NCBI RefSeq assembly: GCF_029167205.1
Contig: NZ_JARFPL010000006.1
Location: forward strand, 1 to 64,000
Length of the DNA stretch: 64,000 nucleotides
Source: Methanocrinis alkalitolerans
Lineage (GTDB): Archaea > Halobacteriota > Methanosarcinia > Methanotrichales > Methanotrichaceae
Reading direction: 5' to 3'
The notes under the pieces are model-generated. The model was not told the origin of the DNA. It ran no database searches and worked only from the letters and a program-made list of their open reading frames with translations. Shown here in pieces: positions 41,387 to 50,110 of this stretch; position 1 is the first letter of the stretch, and each line of letters begins with the position of its first letter. Both the position numbers and the translations under genes were made by a program.

Positions 41387-41815
41387 ATGTTCTTCGGCCG
41401 CGGTAAGGGGGATCTCAGGGCGTTCGTCAGCATAAATTACGGATCCGACCGGATCAGGCAAGTGGCGCTGAAGGTCCCTCCAGGAACTTCCGTCCTCGAT
41501 GCTCTGTTGGCCGCCGCCGACGTCGAGATCTCCCGAGAGGAGAGCGCCGTCGGCGGATGCAGGTCGCAGGTCGCCTCCATAGACGGCTTCTCAAATGACA
41601 TCGACCACGTTTGGCTCTACTACGTCTTCGAGAGGGGGGGGTCTAGCTGGCGGATCCCAAAGGAGATGGCCGACGGTCTTATGGTCTCTGAGGGGATGAG
41701 GATCGGCTGGAGGCTCTACAACCTCAAAGAGGGCAGTCCGGTCCCCAAGGAGGGCCCCCTCTGGTCGAGCCGCTGCGCCAGCAAGACCAGAACCTGCGGA
41801 CGGAAGTTCTCATGA
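41387..41815 (+). CDS. DUF4430-like (transcobalamin-type beta-grasp) protein
   Basis: This 142-residue protein shows the pattern of DUF4430 domains: an N-terminal beta strand, then LKVPPGTSVLDALLAAADVE, SQVASIDGF, DHVWLYYVFERGG and GMRIGWRLYNLKEGS. This fold occurs in cobalamin carriers and in surface proteins, but this one has no signal peptide, so it may be cytoplasmic or start further upstream. TTG at 41384 is an alternative start. Function unknown. Confidence 0.6.
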   Translation: MFFGRGKGDLRAFVSINYGSDRIRQVALKVPPGTSVLDALLAAADVEISREESAVGGCRSQVASIDGFSNDIDHVWLYYVFERGGSSWRIPKEMADGLMVSEGMRIGWRLYNLKEGSPVPKEGPLWSSRCASKTRTCGRKFS

Positions 41816-41979
41816 CGGTGGTGGGGGGGCGCGACCCGCCGGGGACGGGCCCATCCGTCAGCGGACCAAAGCGATGGTCTCTATCATCATTATGGAAGGG
41901 AGATCGCGGCCGTTGTGGCGGGGCTCCGATAAAACTAAGTACGTTACACCCTTAATCAATTGCTGGAGGAATTCGGCGT

Positions 41980-42378
41980 ATGGATGATTATTGGGCAATT
42001 TGGAGCGAAAAACTCCAGCAGATCACCATGCCCTATGAAAGTCTCGAAAGGGGGATGGCACCTCCAATACTTCTCGGAGAGGACCTCGTCGAGTACTACA
42101 GATGCCTTGAGAGGCTGATGATGCCCCTCTCCCTTCTGCAGGAGAACCGGGAGTCTCCGGGGGATCGGCTGATCGGAGCTTGCGAAGTTCTGGAGGAGAG
42201 GCTCGAGATCTTATCGAAGGCCCACCCCTGGTTTTCAGAGGACGAGTCGACTCAGGGGATGATCGACCTTTTGGAGATCCTCACCGCGAGGCGTAACGTC
42301 GAGGTGGAGGCGGTGGAGGAGAAGATAAGAACCATTGAGAGGAGGATCGTGGAGCTGGAAATGGAGCCCGAACTTTGA
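41980..42378 (+). CDS. Unknown helical protein
   Basis: This 132-residue acidic protein (begins MDDYWAIWSEKLQQITMPYE) is mostly helical, ending in a probable coiled coil (NVEVEAVEEKIRTIERRIVE). There is no membrane segment and no recognised motif. A TATA-like ataaaacta lies about 50 bases upstream, and a purine-rich GCTGGAGG precedes the ATG, so it is likely a real single gene. Confidence 0.65.
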   Translation: MDDYWAIWSEKLQQITMPYESLERGMAPPILLGEDLVEYYRCLERLMMPLSLLQENRESPGDRLIGACEVLEERLEILSKAHPWFSEDESTQGMIDLLEILTARRNVEVEAVEEKIRTIERRIVELEMEPEL

Positions 42379-42749
42379 CGGTCGGAGGCCTATGGCAGAA
42401 GAGGAGTGCTCTCCGCCCCGAAATGGGGGTAAGAGGGTCGAGTATGCCCCCGCCCTTCCGGGGGCAGGAGCACCTCTATCGCCCTCGATCTTGCGGCGAG
42501 GTCGTGCATCTTGAGCATCGAGGGCGCGGACGTTGGTCCTCTGATGGATAGATGGAATGCCTATACACGACAAGCCAAAGTTATATTATTCAGTAATAAA
42601 CTTTTCGGCAGAACTACTACGAAAACTGATCTTCGGCCGATGAATAGATCCTCTGATATGGCTTCCGCATGGCCAATAGATCCTCTGATATGGCGAGATG
42701 ATCTCAGAAGAGGAGGGCGCCAGGTCCCAAAGGTTGCGCCCTCGTTTAA
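42379..42749. other. Non-coding stretch with hairpins and a 20-bp direct repeat
   Basis: No gene is seen here. Between 42400 and 42530 several hairpins follow one another: cccc-gaaat-gggg (about 42416-42428), gcccccg-cccttc-cgggggc (42446-42465) and the 10-bp perfect pair cgccctcgat (42480-42489) with atcgagggcg (42517-42526). Further on, aatagatcctctgatatggc occurs at 42643-42662 and again at 42675-42694. The region between, 42570-42600, is AT-rich. A structured RNA is possible; its strand is unknown. Confidence 0.5.
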
Positions 42750-42822
42750 CGCCCGGACCGGGAGTCGAACCCGGGTCGAAGCCTCGACAGGGCTTCATGA
42801 TAGGCCTCTACACTATCCGGAC
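42750..42822 (-). tRNA. tRNA-Asp (anticodon GTC)
   Basis: On the minus strand the 73-nt cloverleaf has acceptor GTCCGGA pairing TCCGGGC (one T-G pair), anticodon stem AAGCC/GGCTT with loop CTGTCGA (anticodon GTC), T arm CCGGG-TTCGACT-CCCGG and discriminator G. No CCA is encoded. It follows tRNA-Tyr by 11 bases and is probably cotranscribed. Confidence 0.95.
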
Positions 42823-42833
42823 TCAAAGCTAGG

Positions 42834-42940
42834 TCCCGCCTCCCAGATTCGAACCGGGGACATCGCGGTAGCCGCACGGTGCACCAAAAGGTGCGAAACC
42901 TACTACAGCCGCGCACTCTACCAGGCTGAGTTAAGGCGGG
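42834..42940 (-). tRNA. tRNA-Tyr (anticodon GTA) with a 33-nt intron
   Basis: On the minus strand acceptor CCCGCCT pairs with AGGCGGG, giving the archaeal Tyr identity pair C1-G72 and discriminator A73. The D stem is ACTC/GAGT. The anticodon stem is CGCGG/CCGCG with loop CTGTAG then A, interrupted after position 37 by 33 nt (42870-42902), the canonical archaeal intron site cut by the tRNA endonuclease. A TATA-like ctaaatac lies upstream at about 42965-42972 on this strand. Confidence 0.95.
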
Positions 42941-43102
42941 TCCAACTCTGCAACGCGACTCTCGTATTTAGCCCTTTCGATTCATACGGGCGTGACGCAT
43001 ATCCGTTTCCGAAGGGGGAGGATCAGATCTATAAGCGGTCATCCCGGTCTCTTTTGGGGCCGTCTTGGACGGCGACCCTCAGGCGGAAGGTTTGTGATAT
43101 CT

Positions 43103-43636
43103 ATGTTGATCGGTCTCATGTCTGACTCTCACGACAACTTTCCCGGCCTCCTGGAGGCGGTGGAGATATTCAAGGAACGGAACGTCGATATGATACTTCA
43201 TGCAGGGGACGTCATAGCCCCGGGCATGTGCTATGCCTTTGAGGGATGGGAGGGCGAGTTGAAACTCGTCTACGGGAACAACGACGGAGATAGGACCGGA
43301 CTCAAGCGGGACTTCGGCCGGGTCGGGGGCGAGTTCCTCGACGACTTCGGCGAGATCGAGGCAGACGGCAGGACCATCGCCCTCCTCCACGGGACCTACG
43401 AGCCTCTGGTGGCGGGGCTCTTGGAGTCGGGCCTCTACGACGTGGTGGTCCGGGGGCACGACCATCACGTGAACGTCGTTCCCGGAAGAACGCTGATGAT
43501 CAATCCTGGCGAGGTCTGGGGCCACTTCACAGGCCGAAAGACGGTGGCGATCCTGGACACGAAGTCTCTCGCGACGGAGATCGTGGAGATGGGGTCTCGA
43601 CCCTCCATCCTGGATATGACCGGAAGGCGGCCGTGA
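43103..43636 (+). CDS. YfcE/MJ0936-type metallophosphoesterase
   Basis: This 177-residue calcineurin-like phosphodiesterase shows the full metal-binding set: MSDSHDN, ILHAGDVI, VYGNNDGD, ALLHGTYE and VRGHDHHVN. The small archaeal members hydrolyse phosphodiesters with Mn or Ni in vitro; the natural substrate is unknown. It overlaps the start of the methyltransferase gene by four bases. Confidence 0.92.
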   Translation: MLIGLMSDSHDNFPGLLEAVEIFKERNVDMILHAGDVIAPGMCYAFEGWEGELKLVYGNNDGDRTGLKRDFGRVGGEFLDDFGEIEADGRTIALLHGTYEPLVAGLLESGLYDVVVRGHDHHVNVVPGRTLMINPGEVWGHFTGRKTVAILDTKSLATEIVEMGSRPSILDMTGRRP

Positions 43637-44145
43637 CCGGGAGAGAAGAAGGGAGCGATGCCGATCGGAAGGAGGGGATGACGGAAGGGATCTTTCTTGA
43701 GCCCCTCGGCTTCTACCTCCTGGTGGAGAGGCACGAAGGCTGGATCGGGGGGATCAGCTTCTCTGCGGAGAGGCCGAAAGTTCCCATGCCTCCGGAGGAG
43801 AAAGAGGCGATTCTGAGATGCTGGCTTGGAGGCGAGAAGGTCCCCTGGGACCTCCTCGACCTCTCCGGCCTCACCGAGTTCCAAAGGGAGGTTCTGAGCT
43901 TCGTCGCCTCCATCCCTCCCGGCGAGACCCTGACCTATGGGCAGGTGGCCGAAAGGCTGGGCAGACCCAAAGCCGCCAGGGCCGTAGGCTCGGCCCTTGC
44001 TGCCAACCCCTTCCCCCTGATCATACCCTGCCACCGGGTGGTGGGATCAAAGGATATTGGGGGCTACAGTCTGGGCGTCGACCTGAAAAAGAGGCTTTTG
44101 GAAGTCGAGAAGGAGATCTGCCATTTGAATCTACTTTTGGATTAA
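43633..44145 (+). CDS. ogt: Methylated-DNA--protein-cysteine methyltransferase
   Basis: This 170-residue protein has the catalytic IPCHRVVGSKDIGGYSLG and the preceding helix-turn-helix segment PPGETLTYGQVAERLGRPKA. It repairs O6-alkylguanine by suicidal transfer of the alkyl group to the Cys of PCHR. The GTG start at 43633 overlaps the preceding stop; ATG at 43678 is an alternative that would still keep the domain. It converges on endonuclease V with a 4-base overlap at the 3' ends. Confidence 0.93.
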   Translation: MTGREEGSDADRKEGMTEGIFLEPLGFYLLVERHEGWIGGISFSAERPKVPMPPEEKEAILRCWLGGEKVPWDLLDLSGLTEFQREVLSFVASIPPGETLTYGQVAERLGRPKAARAVGSALAANPFPLIIPCHRVVGSKDIGGYSLGVDLKKRLLEVEKEICHLNLLLD

Positions 44146-44825
44146 AAAGAGAACTCGCCGCTCAAAATTCGGCTCTTCACATCGTTTACATGCTGATGGG
44201 CAGCGAAGCACGGCTCTGGAAGCTTGTGGTCCCGCAGATATCGCCGGGCCAGGTCCAGGGCCGACTCGACGGAGACCCCGGTGCCCGGAGCGACCACGAT
44301 CGGCCTGCACCTCTTTTTGGAGAGGAGGACGTACCCCACCCGTTCGCCCTCGTAGACCAGGGGCGAGGCGTCGCCCACCCGATCGGGCGGATCGAAGGTG
44401 CCGCAGAGGACGTTCTTGCTCACGCCTGCGGTGGGGATCTCCAGGGTCACCCCAATGACGCTCGCCAGGCCCGCCCTTCGGGGATGGTTGACCCCGCAGC
44501 CGTCGACGAAGAGGATGGTGGGCTTCGCCTCAAGCCGCCTGATCGCCTCGACGGCTGCCGGCCCCTCCCGAAAGGATAGAAGGCCTGGAAGGTAAGGAAA
44601 AGAAGTTTCGAGGACCGCCCAGGATTTTGATATCAGCGAAAGAGAGGGGTCTAAGGCGACGGCACCGCTGACCACCATCTCCCTGCCGTCTTCTCTCGAT
44701 ATGAAGGCCTGGTCGACCCCGGCGACCACCTCTTCGGAGAACCGGTCTTCCAGGACGATCTTGGACGCGATCTCGTCCTGGAGCGAATATAAACGCCTCC
44801 TCTCCTCGGCGGAGGGCGCAGCCAA
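44142..44825 (-). CDS. nfi: Endonuclease V
   Basis: This 227-residue enzyme has VAGVDQAFI with the first catalytic Asp, FPYLPGLLSFREGPAAVEAI, and LFVDGCGVNHPRRAGLASVI with the second Asp and DNA-lesion wedge regions. It nicks DNA near deoxyinosine. It is convergent with ogt, overlapping by four bases, forming a small deaminated/alkylated-base repair pair. Its start abuts the stop of the downstream-lying phosphate operon gene on the same strand. Confidence 0.93.
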   Translation of the reverse strand: MAAPSAEERRRLYSLQDEIASKIVLEDRFSEEVVAGVDQAFISREDGREMVVSGAVALDPSLSLISKSWAVLETSFPYLPGLLSFREGPAAVEAIRRLEAKPTILFVDGCGVNHPRRAGLASVIGVTLEIPTAGVSKNVLCGTFDPPDRVGDASPLVYEGERVGYVLLSKKRCRPIVVAPGTGVSVESALDLARRYLRDHKLPEPCFAAHQHVNDVKSRILSGEFSF

Positions 44826-45827
44826 CTACTTCGCCTCGGGATGGGGTGGTATCTGGCTGAGGTTTATCGCGAGCTCGCCGATGTTCTTGATGTAGTCGAG
44901 CATCCGCTCGATGCTGCTGATCACCATCCTCAAAAGGGCTCCCTCGTGCTCTTCAGAGAAGTTGGTGGAGGCGATCATCTGGTTTATCTGCCTTCTCAGC
45001 TGCCGGCTCGACTCGATCACCTCGTTCGCCTTTTCGGAGTTGAGCAAGACGAGGGACGATATCGAGTCCTCGACTTGGTCCAACAGCTTGGGGGATATCT
45101 GGCCCATCTCCTCGACGATCTCGGCCGGGAGGGTGCAGTCGCACTTCAGGATCATCGCCGCGATCCTGGAGGCGTGGTCTGCCATCCGCTCCAGGTTTGT
45201 GGCCGCCCGGGTGTAGTTGAAGGCGGTGATGGGGTCGAGGGACTCCTGCTTCACCGAGCCTGACCGCAGGATCTCGGTGAACTGCCGCGAGACGAGAAGG
45301 TAGAGCCGGTCTACGTCGTCGTCCCTCTGGATGACGTCGGCGGCCATCTCCCGGTCGTTGGTCACCATGGCTGTGAGGGCGTCCTGGATCATCGACCGGA
45401 CCACCGTCTTGATCCTCCGGAGGGCACGTTCGGACTGGAGCTCCTCCGGGTCGATCAGGTCCTGTATCAGAACCTTGTTGACCGTCTCCTCCAGGATCTC
45501 GGGGCCGATCAGCTTCTGGACGATCTGGTGAATGTCTCTCTTCTGGTCTGCGGTCATGTGGGATGAGGTGACCTCCATCGTCCTGTACCCTGAGACGTAG
45601 CATCCGATGATGTCTCTTATCAGGGGGTCGCCGACCTTCTCGCCGATCTCAAGCCTCGCTACGAGCTCCCTCTCGGACCTGTCGGGGGATAGGACCAGGG
45701 CTCCGTTGTCGCTCTGGTTTATGTATATCAGCGAGCCGGGATGGATCTGGTTCTTTACGGCCCAGACCTTGGGAAGAGAGACGATGAAGGTGGACTTTCC
45801 CGTCCGTTGCACTTTTCTGGTCTCCAT
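44826..45827 (-). CDS. AbrB-PhoU fusion phosphate regulator
   Basis: This 333-residue protein joins an N-terminal SpoVT/AbrB-type DNA-binding domain (RKVQRTGKSTFIVSLPKVWA) to PhoU helical repeats (NLERMADHASRIAAMILKCD). The combination suggests a transcription regulator that senses phosphate state through the PhoU part. It is the last gene of the pst operon, 15 bases after phoU and just before endonuclease V on the same strand. Confidence 0.88.
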   Translation of the reverse strand: METRKVQRTGKSTFIVSLPKVWAVKNQIHPGSLIYINQSDNGALVLSPDRSERELVARLEIGEKVGDPLIRDIIGCYVSGYRTMEVTSSHMTADQKRDIHQIVQKLIGPEILEETVNKVLIQDLIDPEELQSERALRRIKTVVRSMIQDALTAMVTNDREMAADVIQRDDDVDRLYLLVSRQFTEILRSGSVKQESLDPITAFNYTRAATNLERMADHASRIAAMILKCDCTLPAEIVEEMGQISPKLLDQVEDSISSLVLLNSEKANEVIESSRQLRRQINQMIASTNFSEEHEGALLRMVISSIERMLDYIKNIGELAINLSQIPPHPEAK

Positions 45828-45842
45828 AAAAACCCTGCACTT

Positions 45843-46502
45843 TCAGTTGAGATGCTCTCTCTTCGCCTCGACCATGTAGATGATGCTCTCGCATATGTTG
45901 CATACATGATCTGCGATCCTCTCGAGGTGCTTGTTCACCAGAAGGAGGGGGGTTGCGTCTTCTATGAGGTCGGGGTTTCCGCCGATGATCTTGAGGAGGG
46001 TATCCCTCACCTTCTGGTAGAGGGCGTCCACCTCGTAGTCCCACTTGGTCGTCTCCCGGGCGAGGTTTGCATCGTTCTCCTTGAAGGCCCGGTTCGCCTG
46101 AAGCAGCATCTCTCTGGATATCTCCGCCATCCTGGGTATGTTCTTGAGGCTCTTGACGTGGACCTTGTTTCTGGAGTGGACTACGATCCTCGATATGTCC
46201 ACCGCCAGGTCTCCGATCCGCTCGAGATCTACGCCGATCTTGAGGGTGGTGACTATGAGCCGGAGGTCTTTGGCCATCGGCTGCTGAAGGGCCAATAGCT
46301 GCATGCAACGCTTCTCGATCCTCAGGTTGAGGTCGTTGATCACCTGGTCGTCCCTTATCACCTCTCGGGCCTTCTCGACATCGTACTCTCTGAGGGCGTC
46401 CACCGACTTGGCGACCGCCATATCGACCTCCTCCACCAGCCTCTCCGCGTCCATCTTGAGCTCTTGGAGCTCCCTGTGATAACGCTCTCTATAAGGACTC
46501 AT
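45843..46502 (-). CDS. phoU: PhoU phosphate transport regulator
   Basis: This 219-residue protein has two PhoU three-helix repeats with acidic metal-binding motifs: LRLIVTTLKIGVDLERIGDL and LLVNKHLERIADHVCNICES. It damps PstB-dependent uptake in other organisms. It follows pstB by 25 bases. Length and motifs are typical. Confidence 0.94.
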   Translation of the reverse strand: MSPYRERYHRELQELKMDAERLVEEVDMAVAKSVDALREYDVEKAREVIRDDQVINDLNLRIEKRCMQLLALQQPMAKDLRLIVTTLKIGVDLERIGDLAVDISRIVVHSRNKVHVKSLKNIPRMAEISREMLLQANRAFKENDANLARETTKWDYEVDALYQKVRDTLLKIIGGNPDLIEDATPLLLVNKHLERIADHVCNICESIIYMVEAKREHLN

Positions 46503-46527
46503 CTCTCCCCCTTATCTATAGATGAAC

Positions 46528-47274
46528 TCATCCGAACCTGCCCGTTATGTAATCCTCGGTGCTCTTCTCTTTCGGGTTCTCGAAGATCTCTTTCGTCTCC
46601 CCGCACTCGATCAGCTCGCCGAGGAGGAAGTAGGCGGTATGGTCTGAGACCCTGGCTGCCTGCTGCATGTTGTGGGTCACGATCACCTGGGTGTACGACC
46701 CCCTCAGCTCGTCCATCAGCTCCTCGATCTTCGCAGTGGATACGGGGTCGAGGGCGCTGCAGGGCTCGTCGAAGAGGATGACGTCCGGCTTCATGGCGAG
46801 GGTTCTTGCGATGCAGAGCCTCTGCTGCTGCCCCCCCGAGAGCCCCATGGCGGGTTTATCCAGGCGGTCAGAGACCTCTTCCCAGAGGGCGGCGTCTTTG
46901 AGGCTCATCTCTACGATCTTGTCGACGTTCTTCGCTCCGTGGATCCTGGGGCCGTAGGCTATGTTGTCGTAGATGGACATGGGGAAGGGGTTGGGCTTCT
47001 GGAAGACCATCCCGATGTTCTTTCGTAGCTCCACCACGTCCATCTCCCTATCATATATGTCGACGCCGTTGTATAGGACTTCGCCATCGATCCTGACGAT
47101 GTCCACGAGGTCGTTCATCCGGTTCAGACAGCGGATGAAGGTGGACTTCCCGCACCCAGAAGGGCCTATCAGGGCGGTAATATTATTCTCAGGTATCCCT
47201 ATAGATATATCTTTAAGGGCGTGGTTATCGCCGTACCACAGGTTCAGGTTCTTCGATTCGATCTTGAATGACAT
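46528..47274 (-). CDS. pstB: Phosphate ABC transporter ATP-binding protein
   Basis: This 248-residue ATPase shows Walker A IGPSGCGKSTFIRCLNRM, the PstB-typical VFQKPNPFPMSIYDNIAYGP, signature LSGGQQQRLCIARTLA and Walker B ILFDEPCSALDP. It would energise a PstC-PstA permease, but neither permease gene lies in this operon. pstS is 46 bases upstream and phoU 25 downstream. Confidence 0.96.
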   Translation of the reverse strand: MSFKIESKNLNLWYGDNHALKDISIGIPENNITALIGPSGCGKSTFIRCLNRMNDLVDIVRIDGEVLYNGVDIYDREMDVVELRKNIGMVFQKPNPFPMSIYDNIAYGPRIHGAKNVDKIVEMSLKDAALWEEVSDRLDKPAMGLSGGQQQRLCIARTLAMKPDVILFDEPCSALDPVSTAKIEELMDELRGSYTQVIVTHNMQQAARVSDHTAYFLLGELIECGETKEIFENPKEKSTEDYITGRFG

Positions 47275-47320
47275 TGTACGACCCCATAAATGAGCTCGGG
47301 CCCGAAATCGCCGTTCGTAT

Positions 47321-48205
47321 TCATGCAGCTCCTTCTACGCTGGAGGCTGCGACCGGGAAGAAGCCCTCCTCCTCAATTATCCTCTGACCTTCCGGCCCCA
47401 GGATGAAATCTATGAACTGGGCCTCGGTCTTGCTCGTCCCGTTCCAGGTGTAGAGGTACAGGGGCCTCGACAGCTTGTAGCTTCGGTCCTTGACGTTTTC
47501 GGCCGACGGAGCGATCCCGTCGATGGCGACGGCCCGGAGGTCTCCGGTGGTGGTGTATCCTATTCCCAGGTATCCGATGGCCTTATCGCTCTGGACGATG
47601 AGGGTCTTTATCTCGGCGTTCTCCATGGCGTTGACCTCGACCCCCTCGGTCTCGGCTCTGATGCTCCCCATGATCATCTCGTTGAAGGTCTCGCCGGTCC
47701 CAGACCCCGGCACTCTGGCGACGGGGAGTATCATCATATCGGGACCGCCGATATATCTCCAGTTATCGATCTCGCCGGAGTATATCTTGGAAACATCTTC
47801 AGAAGAGAGCTCCGTCACGCCGGCGTCGTAGACGTCCTTGCTGACGGCTACGGCGATGGCGTCGTAACCTATGAGATGCTCTACGAAATGGTCCCCGAAC
47901 CTTTCGATTTCGGAGTCCTTGACCTCTCGGGAGGCCATGCCGATATCTGAAAGCCCCGAAGCCACGTCCAGGATGCCCCTCCCAGATCCGCCGCTGCTGA
48001 CCTGGACCCCGATCTCGTCCTGGGTCATCTTGAACGCCTCCGCGCACCTCTCCGCGGCGGGAAGGACGGTCGTCGAGCCGGTGATCACCAGGTTCTCTCT
48101 CCCCTCCCGGTCGACGCATCCCGCCGCCATGAGGAGGAGGGCCGCCGCCAGAACCCGAATCCTTCTTGACTTTTCAGGTTGGTTCAATCGATCAACCTTC
48201 ATCAT
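47321..48205 (-). CDS. pstS: Phosphate-binding lipoprotein PstS
   Basis: This 294-residue protein has an N-terminal signal with lipobox (VLAAALLLMAAGC) and the PstS blocks LVITGSTTVLPAAERCAEAF, GSGRGILDVASGLSDIGMAS and ARVPGSGTGETFNEMI. It binds phosphate outside the cell for delivery to the Pst permease. It is first in the operon, with ATG at 48205 or 48202, followed directly by pstB. Confidence 0.93.
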   Translation of the reverse strand: MMKVDRLNQPEKSRRIRVLAAALLLMAAGCVDREGRENLVITGSTTVLPAAERCAEAFKMTQDEIGVQVSSGGSGRGILDVASGLSDIGMASREVKDSEIERFGDHFVEHLIGYDAIAVAVSKDVYDAGVTELSSEDVSKIYSGEIDNWRYIGGPDMMILPVARVPGSGTGETFNEMIMGSIRAETEGVEVNAMENAEIKTLIVQSDKAIGYLGIGYTTTGDLRAVAIDGIAPSAENVKDRSYKLSRPLYLYTWNGTSKTEAQFIDFILGPEGQRIIEEEGFFPVAASSVEGAA

Positions 48206-48351
48206 ACCCTTATATATAGCGTTTTCCTATATAGTCTCTATACTGGATCCCGACTCCCGGACGGTCGGCTTCAGAGCCCGAGGCGGAGTCGCGCAATATT
48301 TATATAGAACTTCAAACTGCTGATGACCAGAACGAAAGGGGAGGACTCGAT
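48206..48351. promoter_or_regulatory. Divergent promoters for pst and thermosome
   Basis: The gap has tatatataagg on the minus strand (about 48208-48218) near pstS and atatttatatagaa on the plus strand (about 48295-48308) for the thermosome gene, whose ribosome site GGGGAGGA lies at about 48338-48345. Both promoters look strong. Heat and phosphate regulation may meet here, but no operator is recognised. Confidence 0.5.
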
Positions 48352-49998
48352 TTGGCGGGCTTAACAAACGCTCCTATACTGATCCTGAAGGAAGGACATA
48401 CGCGCGAGACCGGAAAGGACGCTCAGCGGAGGAACATCCATGCGGCTAAGGCCGTGGCGGATGTCTTGAAGACGACCCTGGGCCCCAAGGGGATGGACAA
48501 GATGATGGTGGACGGCACCGGTGACATAGTCATCACCAACGATGGGGCCACCATCCTCAGAGAGATGGATATCGAGCATCCCGTGGCGAAGATGATCGTA
48601 GAGGTTGCCCGGGCACAGGAGGACGAGGTGGGGGACGGGACGACGTCCGCCGTCGTCATCGCCGGAGGGCTCCTTGAGAACGCCGAGGAGCTGATCAACA
48701 TAGGTGTCCATCCCACAGTTATAGTCATGGGCTATAAGGCGGCCCAGAATAAAGCCTACGAGTTCCTGGAAGAGATGGCGGTGGCAGTCTCAAAGGAAGA
48801 TCTCGGGGTATTGAAGAAGATTGCCGAGACTGCCATGACCGGGAAGGGGATCGAGATCTTCAAGGACATGCTCTCCGACATATGCATCGACGCCGCAGCG
48901 GCTATCGAGGAGGATGGGAAGGTGGACGTCGAGGAGAGGGTCAAATTCGTCAAGATCTCCGGCGGCTCTGTAAAGGAGACGGTCCTCATCCACGGCGTCG
49001 TCCTGGACAAGGAGAGGCTCAACCCCGATATGCCGAAGAAGATAGAGGGGGCGAAGATCGCCCTCCTCGACAGCACCCTGGAGCTGAAGAAGCTCTCCAC
49101 CGACGCCAAGGTTACCATATCCAGCCCCGAAAGCCTCAGCAGCTTCCGAGAGGGGGAGGATGAGGTTCTGAAGGAGAAGGTGGAGGCGATGGCCAAGGTC
49201 GGGGCGAACGTCGTCTTCTGCAAGCAGGGTATTGGAGCTTATGCCTCCCGGTACCTCGCCAACTACGGGATCATAGCTGCTAGGAGGGTCAGCGACGAGG
49301 ATTTGAAGTTTATGGCTCTCGCCACAGGAGGTAAGATCGTCACCGACCCCCTGGAGATGAGGGAAGAGGACCTGGGGGCCGCCGACCTGGTGGGGGAGAA
49401 GAAGGTCGGAAAGGAGAAGAAGATGATCTTCGTCGAGGGCTGCCACGGCGCCAGGGCTGTGACGGCGGTCGTCCATGGGTCGAGCGAGCAGCTCCGGGAT
49501 AACGTCGAGAGGGCTCTCGAAGACGCCCTCTGGTCTGTGGCGACGGTCCTGGAGTCTAAGAAGATCGTCCCTGGGGGCGGGGCACCTGAGATCGAGGTGG
49601 CAGAGAGGCTCCGGCAGTACGCCACCACCATCACCGGTAGGGACCAGCTCGCCGTCAGGGCCTTCGCCGACGCCGTCGAGGAGATCCCCGTAAACCTGGC
49701 CGAGAACGCTGGTTTCGACTCTATAGACGTTCTGGTCGGCCTCAGATCGAGCCACGGCGCCGGAAATAAGGGATACGGCCTCGATATAAACACCGGCAAG
49801 GCCGCCGATATGATGGCCCAGGGCGTCGTCGAGCCGCTGAAGGTCAAGACCCAGGCTATCAAGTCCGGCACCGCCGCCGCCACCCTTGTCCTGCGGGTCG
49901 ACGACGTCATCGCGGCGAAGGTCGAGGGGCTCAAGCCCAAGCCGGGCCAGAGCCCTCACGACTACACTCGAAGGCCGATGATGCCCCCCATGATGTGA
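48352..49998 (+). CDS. thsA: Thermosome (group II chaperonin) subunit
   Basis: This 548-residue chaperonin has TTLGPKGMDKMMVDGTGDIV, ITNDGATILREMDIEHPVAK, the nucleotide motif GDGTTSAVVIAGGLL and the C-terminal methionine-rich tail (RRPMMPPMM). It starts with TTG at 48352 after GGGGAGGA. It folds proteins in a double ring and works with prefoldin. The grpE-dnaK-dnaJ set follows on the same strand. Confidence 0.97.
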   Translation: MAGLTNAPILILKEGHTRETGKDAQRRNIHAAKAVADVLKTTLGPKGMDKMMVDGTGDIVITNDGATILREMDIEHPVAKMIVEVARAQEDEVGDGTTSAVVIAGGLLENAEELINIGVHPTVIVMGYKAAQNKAYEFLEEMAVAVSKEDLGVLKKIAETAMTGKGIEIFKDMLSDICIDAAAAIEEDGKVDVEERVKFVKISGGSVKETVLIHGVVLDKERLNPDMPKKIEGAKIALLDSTLELKKLSTDAKVTISSPESLSSFREGEDEVLKEKVEAMAKVGANVVFCKQGIGAYASRYLANYGIIAARRVSDEDLKFMALATGGKIVTDPLEMREEDLGAADLVGEKKVGKEKKMIFVEGCHGARAVTAVVHGSSEQLRDNVERALEDALWSVATVLESKKIVPGGGAPEIEVAERLRQYATTITGRDQLAVRAFADAVEEIPVNLAENAGFDSIDVLVGLRSSHGAGNKGYGLDINTGKAADMMAQGVVEPLKVKTQAIKSGTAAATLVLRVDDVIAAKVEGLKPKPGQSPHDYTRRPMMPPMM

Positions 49999-50110
49999 GG
50001 GGAGCGGTCGAAGTATGCGGGTCCGAGGGGCGTCGGCCGCCCCTCCGGCCCTGCCGATCATAACTTTCCGTCGATCGTCTTCGGTTCCCCTTGACGATGC
50101 GGGGTGGTTT

